Assembly: GCF_014863605.1 (NCBI RefSeq)
Contig: NZ_CP062252.1
Coordinates: 5,743,501-5,807,500, forward strand
From: Pseudomonas allokribbensis
Lineage (GTDB): Bacteria; Pseudomonadota; Gammaproteobacteria; Pseudomonadales; Pseudomonadaceae
Length of the DNA stretch: 64,000 nt
Direction: 5' to 3'
A program made the translations under genes and the position numbers. This document shows, piece after piece, positions 8,699-16,846 of this stretch. The notes below the pieces were generated by a model. It was not told the origin of the DNA, searched no databases, and saw nothing but the letters and a program-made list of their open reading frames with translations. Each line of letters opens with the position of its first letter. Position 1 is the stretch's first letter.

Positions 8699-10583
8699 GG
8701 GCCGTAGCCTCCGCACTGATAGGGCTGGCGTATTCGGCCTTCAAGCGTCCGTCCTGATCCAGCAGCCAGGCGTCCATCACCTGACGCACCACCGGCGCGG
8801 CGACGCCGGAACCGGACTCACCGTTCTCGACCATCACCGACACCACGATTTTCGGGTTGTCGGCCGGTGCAAAACCAACGAACAAGGCGTGGTCGCGGTG
8901 GCGTTCCTGCACTTTGGAGCGGTCGTATTTCTCGCCTTGCTTGATCGCGACCACCTGGGCCGTACCCGACTTGCCGGCGATCCGGTATTGCGAGCCGATA
9001 GCCGCTTTGCGCGCGGTGCCCCGGGCGCCGTGCATCACCTGTTGCATGCCGTGATTGACCTTGTTCCAGTCCGACGGATCGCGCAGGACGATGTCCGGCA
9101 TCGGGTTTTCATCCTTGGGCCTCTCGCCTTCGACGGTCTTGGCCAGGTGCGGACGGTTCCACACACCCTTGTTGGCCACCAGCGCAGTGGCCTGGGCCAG
9201 TTGCAACGGGGTCGATTGCATGTAGCCCTGGCCGATCCCGAGAATCAGGGTCTCGCCCGGGAACCAAGCCTGACGACGGGTCGCACGCTTCCACTCACGG
9301 GACGGCATCAGACCGGGAGATTCTTCGAACATGTCGAGCGAGACCTTCTGGCCGATGCCGAACTTGTTCATGTAAGCCGACAACCGATCGATGCCGAGCT
9401 TGTGCGCCAGGTCATAGAAGTAGGTGTCGTTGGACCGCATGATCGCCGTATCGAGGTCGACGAAGCCGTCCCCCGTGCGATTCCAGTTGCGGTATTTGTG
9501 ATCGTAGTTGGGCAGCATGTAGTAACCCGGGTCGAACACGCGGCTCGACGCCGTCACCACGCCCGCGTCCAGACCGGCAATCGCTACCGCCGGCTTGATC
9601 GTCGAGCCCGGCGGGTACAGACCGCGCAGTACGCGGTTGAACAGCGGCCGGTCGATGGAATCGCGCAGCTCGGCGTAAGCCTTGAAGCTGATGCCGGTGA
9701 CGAACAGGTTCGGGTCGAAGCTCGGCTGACTGACCATCGCCAGTACTTCGCCGGTGCTCGGATCCAGCGCCACCACGGCACCGCGTCGCCCGCCCAGCGC
9801 GGCTTCGGCGGCTTCCTGCAATTTGATGTCGAGGCTCAGGACGATGTCCTTGCCCGGCACCGGATCGGTGCGCTTGAGCACGCGCAGCACGCGACCCCGA
9901 GCGTTGGTCTCGACCTCTTCGTAACCCACCTGACCGTGCAGTTCGGCTTCGTAGAAACGTTCGATGCCGGTCTTGCCGATGTGATGGGTACCGCTGTAAT
10001 TGACCGGGTCGAGGGTTTTCAGCTCTTTCTCGTTGATCCGCCCCATGTAACCCACCGAGTGCGCAAAATGCGCGCCCTGCGGGTAGTGACGCACCAGTTG
10101 CGCAACCACTTCCACGCCCGGCAGGCGGAACTGGTTCACCGCGACGCGGGCGATCTGCTCTTCGGTCAGCTCGAACAGGATCGGCACCGGCTCGAACGGC
10201 CGGCGCCCCTGACGCATGCGTTTCTCGAAGATCACCCGGTCTTCCGGCGTCAGCTCCAGCACCTCGACGATCACATCGAGCACTTGCTGCCAGTCGCCGG
10301 AGCGCTCGCGGGTCATGCTCAGGCTGAAGCTCGGGCGGTTGTCCGCCACCACCACGCCGTTACGGTCGAAGATCAACCCGCGGGTTGGCGGAATCGGCTG
10401 GACATGCACCCGATTGTTTTCCGACAGGGTCGAGTGGTACTCGTACTGGATGACCTGCAGGAAATACAGCCGGGCAATCAGCACGCAGATCAGCAACACC
10501 ACCGCAATGGCCCCGAACACGACGCGGCTACGCACCAGACGGGCGTCTTTTTCGTGGTCCTTGATGCGGATCGGCTGGGACAT
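8688..10583 (-). CDS. mrdA: Penicillin-binding protein 2 (elongation transpeptidase)
   Basis: Class B PBP that cross-links peptidoglycan during side-wall growth, paired with RodA. From the ATG at 10583 (631 residues) there is a cytoplasmic tail, one membrane helix (~20-45), a dimerisation/pedestal domain with TRGLIFDRNG, and a transpeptidase domain with STIK (Ser327, Lys330), SND (384-386) and KSGT (538-541). It begins 10 bases after the rlmH stop, so rsfS-rlmH-mrdA-rodA-mltB-rlpA likely form one transcription unit. The symbol pbpA is also used in pseudomonads. Confidence 0.95.
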   Translation of the reverse strand: MSQPIRIKDHEKDARLVRSRVVFGAIAVVLLICVLIARLYFLQVIQYEYHSTLSENNRVHVQPIPPTRGLIFDRNGVVVADNRPSFSLSMTRERSGDWQQVLDVIVEVLELTPEDRVIFEKRMRQGRRPFEPVPILFELTEEQIARVAVNQFRLPGVEVVAQLVRHYPQGAHFAHSVGYMGRINEKELKTLDPVNYSGTHHIGKTGIERFYEAELHGQVGYEEVETNARGRVLRVLKRTDPVPGKDIVLSLDIKLQEAAEAALGGRRGAVVALDPSTGEVLAMVSQPSFDPNLFVTGISFKAYAELRDSIDRPLFNRVLRGLYPPGSTIKPAVAIAGLDAGVVTASSRVFDPGYYMLPNYDHKYRNWNRTGDGFVDLDTAIMRSNDTYFYDLAHKLGIDRLSAYMNKFGIGQKVSLDMFEESPGLMPSREWKRATRRQAWFPGETLILGIGQGYMQSTPLQLAQATALVANKGVWNRPHLAKTVEGERPKDENPMPDIVLRDPSDWNKVNHGMQQVMHGARGTARKAAIGSQYRIAGKSGTAQVVAIKQGEKYDRSKVQERHRDHALFVGFAPADNPKIVVSVMVENGESGSGVAAPVVRQVMDAWLLDQDGRLKAEYASPISAEATAREE

Positions 10584-10593
10584 GAGGACAGGA

Positions 10594-11061
10594 TTACTTG
10601 TGGTAAGGGTGGCCGGACAACACGGTCCAGGCACGATACAACTGCTCGCCGATGAGGATGCGCACCAGCGGGTGCGGCAGCGTCAACGGCGACAACGACC
10701 AGCGCTGATCCGCGCGGGCACAGACTTCCGGCGCCAGCCCTTCCGGGCCGCCGACCATGAAATTGACCGTGCGCGAATCCAGCCGCCAACGGTCGAGTTC
10801 GACCGCCAGTTGCTCGGTGCTCCAGGGCTTGCCGTGCACTTCGAGGGTGACGATCCGCTCGTTCTGCCCGACCTTGGCCAGCATGGCTTCGCCTTCCTGA
10901 CGGATGAAGCGGGCCACGTCGGCATTCTTGCCACGGGTATTGAGCGGTATTTCCACCAGTTCCAGCGCCAGCTCGGACGGAAGACGCTTGGCGTATTCAT
11001 GCCAGCCTTCTTCCACCCATTTGGGCATGCGTGAACCGACGGCGATCAGTCGCAGTCGCAC
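10594..11061 (-). CDS. rlmH: 23S rRNA pseudouridine-1915 N3-methyltransferase
   Basis: SPOUT-class methyltransferase that modifies helix 69 of 23S rRNA in complete 70S ribosomes. The GTG at 11061 (MRLRLIAVG) gives exactly the 155 residues of the family; a longer frame upstream would overlap rsfS out of frame. The SAM-binding knot motif GGPEGL and the C-terminal [16 protein letters not shown] are present. It follows rsfS by 10 bases. Confidence 0.95.
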   Translation of the reverse strand: MRLRLIAVGSRMPKWVEEGWHEYAKRLPSELALELVEIPLNTRGKNADVARFIRQEGEAMLAKVGQNERIVTLEVHGKPWSTEQLAVELDRWRLDSRTVNFMVGGPEGLAPEVCARADQRWSLSPLTLPHPLVRILIGEQLYRAWTVLSGHPYHK

Positions 11062-11071
11062 AGCGCGTCCC

Positions 11072-11566
11072 TTACAGCTGGTCTTTGTTGAGCTTGGTGA
11101 AATGCTCGTGGGTGTTTTCCGGGCTGTGGTGCTTGGCGTCCGCCGCACGGCTTTGCTCGGCACCGGCCCACAGGCGCTCCAGGTCGTAGAACTGACGAGC
11201 CGAGGCGGTCATCATGTGCACGATCACCAGGTCCAGGTCCAGCAGCACCCAGTCGCTGTCGCCCTTGCCTTCTTCGCCCAGCGGCTTGGCGCCCTGCTTT
11301 TTCACTTCTTCGCGAACCTTGTCCAGCATCGCGTTGATCTGGCGGTTGGAAGTACCGGTGGCGATGATCATGTAGTCAGTGATGCTCTGCTTGTCGCGCA
11401 CATCGATGATCTGGATGTCCTGGGCCTTGACGTCTTCCAGGGCTGCCACGGCAATCTTGACCAGTTCGTCGCCTTTCAGCGGCTCGTTGGTGTTGACCGG
11501 CTCTGGCAGCGGAGCGCTCTTGAACGTGCCTTTGCGCTTTACTTTGGTTTGGTCTTTGTCAGTCAT
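11072..11566 (-). CDS. rsfS: Ribosomal silencing factor RsfS
   Basis: Binds ribosomal protein L14 and blocks subunit joining under starvation. The DUF143 core (from [16 protein letters not shown] to the DLERLW region) is conserved, including [13 protein letters not shown] and [15 protein letters not shown]. This copy has a ~30-residue basic N-terminal extension and a C-terminal tail beyond the core, 164 residues in all, which I believe is common in fluorescent pseudomonads. It lies between nadD and rlmH, a widely conserved arrangement. Confidence 0.93.
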   Translation of the reverse strand: MTDKDQTKVKRKGTFKSAPLPEPVNTNEPLKGDELVKIAVAALEDVKAQDIQIIDVRDKQSITDYMIIATGTSNRQINAMLDKVREEVKKQGAKPLGEEGKGDSDWVLLDLDLVIVHMMTASARQFYDLERLWAGAEQSRAADAKHHSPENTHEHFTKLNKDQL

Positions 11567-11636
11567 ATAAAACTCGTTTTGCTCATGTATTCGGCGTCTC
11601 GTCCCACGATGATCGTGTTACTTGAGCACGCCTTGT

Positions 11637-12326
11637 TCAGTTCGACGCACGATACAGACCGTGCGCATCGATGTAGGCCAGGACCGCGTCGGGCACCAGG
11701 AAACGTACCGACTTACCGCTGGCCAGCAGTTGACGGATCTGGGTGGCGGAGACCGCGAGCGGTGTCTGCCAGACGAATGCAATCTGTCCGCTCGGCCCTT
11801 TCAGGGCCAGCGGGTCGCTCACCGAACGCGCTGCCAGCAGGTTGCGCAAGGCATCCGGCGGTTCGCTGTCGGCGTCCGGGCGCTGTAGCACCAGGATGTG
11901 GCAATGCTGGAGCAACTCTTCCCAGCGGTGCCAAGTGGGCAGGCCGCAAAATGCGTCCCAGCCCAAAAGCAGAAAAACCTGGGTCTCGGCGGCCATTTCG
12001 GCACGCAGCGACTCCAGGGTATCGATGGTCCAGGACGGTTTGTCCCGCTGCAATTCGCGGGCGTCCACCACCAGCGGCGGCACTCCGGCCACCGCACATT
12101 CAACCATTGCCAGCCGATCCTGCGCCGACACCTGCGGGGTATCGCGATGCGGCGGCCGGGCGCTGGGCATCATGCGCAGCTCATCGAGGGCCAGCGCTTC
12201 GGCGACTTCCAGCGCGCCACGCAAATGACCGACATGCACCGGATCGAACGTTCCGCCCAGAACGCCAATGCGCTGGGGGCGAGACTTTCTGCCGGATTTC
12301 GGCGCTTTCAGGTCGAGGTCGGACAA
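11637..12326 (-). CDS. nadD: Nicotinate-nucleotide adenylyltransferase
   Basis: Converts nicotinate mononucleotide and ATP to deamido-NAD in NAD synthesis. The nucleotidyltransferase motif [11 protein letters not shown] is near the N-terminus and the second ATP-binding signature SATQIRQLL near the C-terminus. The start is uncertain: a TTG at 12326 lies one base after the proA stop and gives 229 residues; ATG codons at 12359 and 12362 would overlap proA and merely mirror its conserved end, so I prefer the TTG. It is coupled to proA and followed by rsfS. Confidence 0.9.
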   Translation of the reverse strand: MSDLDLKAPKSGRKSRPQRIGVLGGTFDPVHVGHLRGALEVAEALALDELRMMPSARPPHRDTPQVSAQDRLAMVECAVAGVPPLVVDARELQRDKPSWTIDTLESLRAEMAAETQVFLLLGWDAFCGLPTWHRWEELLQHCHILVLQRPDADSEPPDALRNLLAARSVSDPLALKGPSGQIAFVWQTPLAVSATQIRQLLASGKSVRFLVPDAVLAYIDAHGLYRASN

Positions 12327-12327
12327 G

Positions 12328-13599
12328 TCAGACCGTCGCCTGGCCGCGCAACTGGCCATCACCGACCACGATGTACTTCTCGCAGGTCAGTCCTTCGAGG
12401 CCAACCGGGCCACGGGCGTGCAGCTTATCAGTAGAAATGCCGATCTCGGCACCCAATCCGTATTCGAATCCATCGGCGAAGCAGGTCGGGGTGTTGATCA
12501 TCACCGACGCCGAGTCGACCTGAGCCACGAACTGGCGGGTGTCGGCGAGGTTTTCGCTGACGATCGAATCGGTGTGATGGGAGCCGTAATGGTTGATATG
12601 TTCGATGGCCTGGTCCAGACCGTCGACCACACGGATCGACAGAATCGGCGCCAGATACTCGGTGCCCCAGTCTTCTTCGCTGGCCGGCACCGCATCGATG
12701 ATCGTCCGGGTGCGCTCGCAACCACGCAGCTCGACGCCTTTTTCGCGGAACTGGGCAGCCATCGACGGCAGGAAATCCTTCGCAACACTTTGATCGACCA
12801 GCAAGGTCTCCATCGCGCCGCAGATGCCATAACGATAGGTCTTGGCATTGAAGGCGATGCGCTGGGCTTTCGGCAGGTCGGCGTGTTCGCTGACATAGAC
12901 GTGGCAGATGCCGTCCAGGTGCTTGATCACCGGCACCCGCGCGTCACGGCTGATGCGCTCGATCAGGCCACGGCCACCACGCGGCACGATCACATCGACG
13001 TACTCGGGCATGGTGATCAACGCGCCAACGGCGGCGCGGTCGGTGGTTTCCACCACTTGCACCACGGCAGCCGGCAGCTCGGCTTCAGCCAGGCCGCGCT
13101 GGATGCAGGCGGCAATTGCACGGTTGGAATGAATCGCTTCGGAACCGCCACGCAGGATGGTCGCGTTACCGGATTTCAGGCACAGGCTCGCGGCATCGAT
13201 GGTCACGTTCGGACGGGACTCGTAGATGATCCCGATCACGCCCAGCGGCACGCGCATCTTGCCGACCTGAATGCCCGACGGACGGAAGCTCATGTCGCGG
13301 ATCGCACCGACCGGGTCCGGCAAGGCCGCCACCTGGCGCAGACCGACGATCATCCCGTCGATACGCGCCGGGGTCAGTTCCAGACGTTCCAGCAGTGCAG
13401 GCTCCAGACCGTTGGCGCGACCGGCGGCCAGATCCTGTTCATTGGCTGCCGCAAGCTCGGCGCGGGCGGCATCCAGGGCATTGGCGGCAGCCAGCAGGGC
13501 GCGGTTTTTCTGCGCGGTGCTGGCACGGCCGATGACCCGGGAAGCTTCGCGGGCGGCGCGACCCAATCGGGTCATGTAGTCAAGAACGGACTCAGTCAT
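12328..13599 (-). CDS. proA: Gamma-glutamyl phosphate reductase
   Basis: NADPH-dependent second step of proline synthesis, reducing glutamyl-5-phosphate to glutamate semialdehyde. An aldehyde-dehydrogenase-fold protein; the nucleophilic Cys is in DGICHVYV and the conserved [11 protein letters not shown] and [17 protein letters not shown] segments are present. The ATG at 13599 (MTESVLDYM) is used rather than a TTG at 13620. It heads the nadD-rsfS-rlmH block, and a TATAAT lies about 40 bases upstream. 423 residues is typical. Confidence 0.95.
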   Translation of the reverse strand: MTESVLDYMTRLGRAAREASRVIGRASTAQKNRALLAAANALDAARAELAAANEQDLAAGRANGLEPALLERLELTPARIDGMIVGLRQVAALPDPVGAIRDMSFRPSGIQVGKMRVPLGVIGIIYESRPNVTIDAASLCLKSGNATILRGGSEAIHSNRAIAACIQRGLAEAELPAAVVQVVETTDRAAVGALITMPEYVDVIVPRGGRGLIERISRDARVPVIKHLDGICHVYVSEHADLPKAQRIAFNAKTYRYGICGAMETLLVDQSVAKDFLPSMAAQFREKGVELRGCERTRTIIDAVPASEEDWGTEYLAPILSIRVVDGLDQAIEHINHYGSHHTDSIVSENLADTRQFVAQVDSASVMINTPTCFADGFEYGLGAEIGISTDKLHARGPVGLEGLTCEKYIVVGDGQLRGQATV

Positions 13600-13635
13600 G
13601 GTCTGCTGGGGTCTTGGCAAAGAGGAAAGCGGCAG

Positions 13636-13641
13636 ATTATA
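13636..13641 (-). promoter_or_regulatory. Candidate -10 box upstream of proA
   Basis: The minus strand reads TATAAT, a perfect sigma-70 -10 hexamer, 37 bases before the proA ATG. The best -35 at 17-base spacing is TGTTAG, a poor match, so activity is inferred mainly from the -10 and its position in the divergent proA/mpg gap. Confidence 0.4.
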
Positions 13642-13776
13642 GCTGTCGCGTCCCGGGACTAACAGCGGTGACGGGCGGATGGTCGAAATGGACGGCGATT
13701 TGCCGATGTTCAGCCGTAATTAAGGCTCGGATTGTTATCATCACGACCTCTTTCGCCTGGATAAACACCGTTTGCC

Positions 13777-14472
13777 ATGTCCAATCTGACCGTTCGTGCC
13801 CACGCCGAGCGCCTGCCGATGGGCCTTCCGGACGCTTTTTTCGACCGTGACGCCCAGACGCTTGCCCGGGATCTGCTCGGTAAAGTCATCCGTCACCGGG
13901 TCGGCGACCTGTGGCTCAGCGCCCGGATCATCGAAACCGAAGCGTATTACTGCGAAGAAAAAGGCAGCCATGCCTCCCTCGGCTACACGGAAAAGCGTAA
14001 GGCTTTGTTTCTGGATGGCGGCCACATCTATATGTACTACGCCCGTGGCGGCGATTCGTTGAACTTCAGTGCACAGGGACCCGGCAATGCGGTGCTGATC
14101 AAATCGGCCTATCCATGGGTCGATGAAATCAGCGGCCCGGCCAGTCTGGCGCAGATGCTGCTGAACAACCCCGACGCTCAGGGTCGCCCGCGACCGTCGC
14201 AAAAGCTTTGCGCCGGGCAGACCCTGCTGTGCAAGGCCCTGGGGCTGAAAGTGCCGGTGTGGGATGCCAAGCGTTTCGACCACGAGATACTGCTGGTGGA
14301 AGACACCGGCCCCGCGCCAGGCCACATCATCCAGACCACCCGCCTGGGCATCCCCCATGGGCGTGACGAGCATTTGATGTATCGCTTCGTCGATGCGGCC
14401 TACGCCCAGTGGTGCACCCGGAACCCGCTGCGCCGGGGTCAGGTCGAAGGACGCGATTATTTTCTGCTGTGA
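13777..14472 (+). CDS. mpg: DNA-3-methyladenine glycosylase (AAG/MPG family)
   Basis: Base-excision repair enzyme that removes alkylated purines. Of 231 residues, it carries the AAG-family active-site region ETEAYYCEEKGSH (with the catalytic Glu), the tyrosine-rich HIYMYYARGG loop and a C-terminal RDYFLL. This is the human-AAG-like fold, not the helix-hairpin-helix TagA/AlkA type. It is divergent from proA and followed 55 bases later by the DedA-PAP2 gene. Confidence 0.9.
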   Translation: MSNLTVRAHAERLPMGLPDAFFDRDAQTLARDLLGKVIRHRVGDLWLSARIIETEAYYCEEKGSHASLGYTEKRKALFLDGGHIYMYYARGGDSLNFSAQGPGNAVLIKSAYPWVDEISGPASLAQMLLNNPDAQGRPRPSQKLCAGQTLLCKALGLKVPVWDAKRFDHEILLVEDTGPAPGHIIQTTRLGIPHGRDEHLMYRFVDAAYAQWCTRNPLRRGQVEGRDYFLL

Positions 14473-14526
14473 ATTTCCCCTCTGCGGTACGCCGGTCAGG
14501 GACATCAATGAAATGGAGTGTGTTGT

Positions 14527-15843
14527 ATGGGCCCATGGCTCGATAGCGTGACCGGGTGGCTGGCCGCCAATCCGCAGTGGCTGGCCGCTGCGGTGTTCCT
14601 CGTGGCCTTCGTCGAGTGCCTGGCGATTGCCGGGCTGATTGTTCCCGGCACCGTGTTGCTGTTTGCCGTGGCAGTGCTGGCCGGCAGCGGTGCGCTGTCG
14701 TTGAGCGAAACCCTGTTGCTGGGTTTCCTCGGCGGGATTCTCGGCGACGTGATTTCGTATTTCCTCGGCCGCCACTTCCATCAGAACATCCGGCGCCTGC
14801 CGGGCCTGCGCCATCATCCGGAATGGATGGCCGGCGCAGAAACCTACTTCCAGCGCTACGGTATCGCCAGCCTGCTGGTCGGACGGTTCATCGGCCCGTT
14901 GCGACCGATGCTGCCGATGGTGGCCGGGATGTGCGACATGCCCTTCCCGCGCTTCGCGGCCGTGAGTCTGCTGGCGGCGGCGGGCTGGAGCATCGCGTAC
15001 CTGCTACCGGGCTGGGCCACCGGGGCGGCGATTCGTCTGCCATTGCCGGAAGGCTTCTGGCTGCAGGCCGGGATCGTCGCCGCCAGCATTGCGGTGATGG
15101 TCGGCCTGAGTGCCAACAGCAGCCTGCGCCGCCATCGTCGGGCAACAATCTGGATCAGCAGCATGAGCCTGTTGATTCTGATCGGTCTGTTCATCGGTTA
15201 CCCGTACCTGACTGCGCTCGATCAGGGCGTCATGACCCTTGTACAGGAACACCGCAACGCGGTGCTCGACGAGGTCGCGGTGGTCTTTACCTTGATCGGC
15301 GAGTTCCGCAACATGCTGGTGTTCAGCATTTTGCTGACCGGCCTGTTGCTGCTGTGCCGCCAGTGGCGTCAGGCAATCTTCGCCGGCAGTACCCTGCTCG
15401 TCACCGCGCTGGCCAACACCGGGACCAAACTGTTTTTCGCCCGGGTACGCCCGGAGGTGCTGACCGACCCGTTGACCAGCTACAGCATGCCCAGCGGCCA
15501 TGCGTCCGGATCGTTCGCGCTGTTCCTGACCCTGGCCGTGCTGGCCGGACGCGGGCAACCGCCAAGAATGCGACTGACCTGGCTGTTGGTCGGCTGCATT
15601 CCGGCACTGGCGATTGCCTTGTCACGGGTGTACCTGGGGGCACACTGGCCAACCGATGTGCTGGCCGGTGCAATGCTTGCCGCCTGTGTCTGCGCCGCGA
15701 GCCTGTGGCTGATTCAGCGCCGCTCCCCCCTTGAAGCGATGCCGCAGAAAGTCTGGTGGCTGGTGTTGCCGGCGCTTGTCGCTCTGTTCGGCTTCTTTGT
15801 GCTTCGACACTTGCCGCATACCTTGTTGCGCTATTCGTACTAG
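14527..15843 (+). CDS. DedA-domain / PAP2-phosphatase fusion membrane protein
   Basis: A polytopic inner-membrane protein that joins two lipid-related domains. Residues ~1-195 are a DedA (SNARE-associated) domain with the reentrant-loop features (FVECLAIAGLIVPGT, GRFIGPLRP). Residues ~215-438 are a PAP2 acid phosphatase with all three motifs: KLFFARVRP, PSGHASGSF and SRVYLGAHWPTD. PAP2 enzymes release phosphate from lipid phosphates or undecaprenyl pyrophosphate; DedA proteins are linked to undecaprenyl-phosphate or phospholipid recycling. The ATG at 14527 has GGAG eight bases upstream, better than the GTG at 14518. It overlaps the convergent gene's stop by four bases. Confidence 0.88.
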   Translation: MGPWLDSVTGWLAANPQWLAAAVFLVAFVECLAIAGLIVPGTVLLFAVAVLAGSGALSLSETLLLGFLGGILGDVISYFLGRHFHQNIRRLPGLRHHPEWMAGAETYFQRYGIASLLVGRFIGPLRPMLPMVAGMCDMPFPRFAAVSLLAAAGWSIAYLLPGWATGAAIRLPLPEGFWLQAGIVAASIAVMVGLSANSSLRRHRRATIWISSMSLLILIGLFIGYPYLTALDQGVMTLVQEHRNAVLDEVAVVFTLIGEFRNMLVFSILLTGLLLLCRQWRQAIFAGSTLLVTALANTGTKLFFARVRPEVLTDPLTSYSMPSGHASGSFALFLTLAVLAGRGQPPRMRLTWLLVGCIPALAIALSRVYLGAHWPTDVLAGAMLAACVCAASLWLIQRRSPLEAMPQKVWWLVLPALVALFGFFVLRHLPHTLLRYSY

Positions 15844-16418
15844 GCACAAGACATCAGAGCTGAAGGATTGGTCCTCAAGACGAACGACACCGACGAAGGG
15901 TTGTAGGCATTGTGCCCGGTGTCGTTCGGATTCCTGTCCAGGAAGTACGTGAGCCCCTCCTTCGTTTCATGCTGAAACAGGCGCATTTTCTTCTCGACAC
16001 TGAACAGCGCTACAGAAACCGGATTGGACGGCAGGTCGCCAAACGATTTGAGCTTTCCGGCATACGTTTCGAGTTCAAAGGAACTGCCGACACTCTCTGC
16101 TGCCAGAAGATGCCGGGTACTTTGATCAAGTCGCAGTCGCCAATTAAAGTAACGCCCGGGCGTTTTGACATTGAGGGTATAACGCCCCTGATAATCCGGA
16201 ACAAACTCCAACAACAGCGGTTCGGCATCATCATGATCTGCAAGCGTCAGGATTGGCGATCTGACTTCATCATTCAGAGAAATCTCGGCATTCAATCGCT
16301 GCCCCGTCGTGATCCGGGGATGTTTTAAACGCTGCTCCATGACTTGATAGTTGAGTACCAGTGGAAGCCCACCCGCGAACAGATGCCCGGTAAAGATAAT
16401 ATTATTTGCATCAGACAT
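15840..16418 (-). CDS. Hypothetical protein, beta-rich, next to toxin-like gene
   Basis: 192 residues with no family that I recognise. The sequence alternates short hydrophobic and polar stretches (VLNYQVMEQRL, YFNWRLRLDQST, VSFVLRTNPS), suggesting a beta-rich soluble protein; there is no signal peptide or membrane segment. An ATG at 16418 with AAGAGTG upstream is a reasonable start. It is followed upstream by another small minus-strand gene, and the pair is divergent from the large pore/RTX protein, so an accessory, chaperone or immunity role is possible but unproven. The region is AT-richer than the flanking housekeeping genes. Confidence 0.65.
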   Translation of the reverse strand: MSDANNIIFTGHLFAGGLPLVLNYQVMEQRLKHPRITTGQRLNAEISLNDEVRSPILTLADHDDAEPLLLEFVPDYQGRYTLNVKTPGRYFNWRLRLDQSTRHLLAAESVGSSFELETYAGKLKSFGDLPSNPVSVALFSVEKKMRLFQHETKEGLTYFLDRNPNDTGHNAYNPSSVSFVLRTNPSALMSCA

Positions 16419-16473
16419 ATGACAACACTCTTGTTATTAACAACCAGATCACGCACCGAATAAAACCTTACTT

Positions 16474-16668
16474 TCAGGCCGTCGACTTCCCCTGGCCAGA
16501 ATCGTTCTTCACACGCTTGCGCTTGCGGCGCTCAAGCACCATTGAGTCTGCGTAGTAACTGGCGGCCTTGAGGACAATGTCGGTATTAAGATCAACGCCC
16601 GCATGCTTGAAAATATACTTCCCGGCAATATCATCCCAGAACGCCCATTCATCTTCATAAATCGTCAT
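16474..16668 (-). CDS. Small hypothetical protein (64 residues)
   Basis: Starts at the ATG at 16668 (MTIYEDEWAFWDD), which has AGGAGAATGGC immediately upstream, the best ribosome binding site in this region. The product is acidic and aromatic at the N-terminus, has a central helical stretch (TDIVLKAASYYADS) and a strongly basic tail (RRKRKRVKN). A longer frame reaches back to a TTG at 16803 and would add a hydrophobic segment, but that part lies in an A/T-rich intergenic region and lacks a binding site, so I leave it out. Function unknown; it sits 55 bases upstream of the 192-residue gene on the same strand. Confidence 0.6.
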   Translation of the reverse strand: MTIYEDEWAFWDDIAGKYIFKHAGVDLNTDIVLKAASYYADSMVLERRKRKRVKNDSGQGKSTA

Positions 16669-16846
16669 GCCATTCTCCTTGATAATGTAACTTGCTTCCT
16701 GCGAGTCGACTTCAACGCTAAATGAAAAACGCTCAGCAGACCACTTCAAACACAATACAAAAAACAACAATACAATCGGAAAAACAATAACAACTGAACA
16801 CAACCAACAATCATGCCAAAGTCGCTCAACATTTCATCAATGAGCA

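Noticed and set aside
8454..10655. A 733-codon open frame on the plus strand
   Set aside because: Antisense to mrdA and rodA, with no start signal or recognisable domain.
16669..16803. Hydrophobic N-terminal extension of the 64-residue gene
   Set aside because: It needs a TTG start without a binding site, lies in an A/T-rich gap, and the internal ATG has an excellent Shine-Dalgarno sequence.
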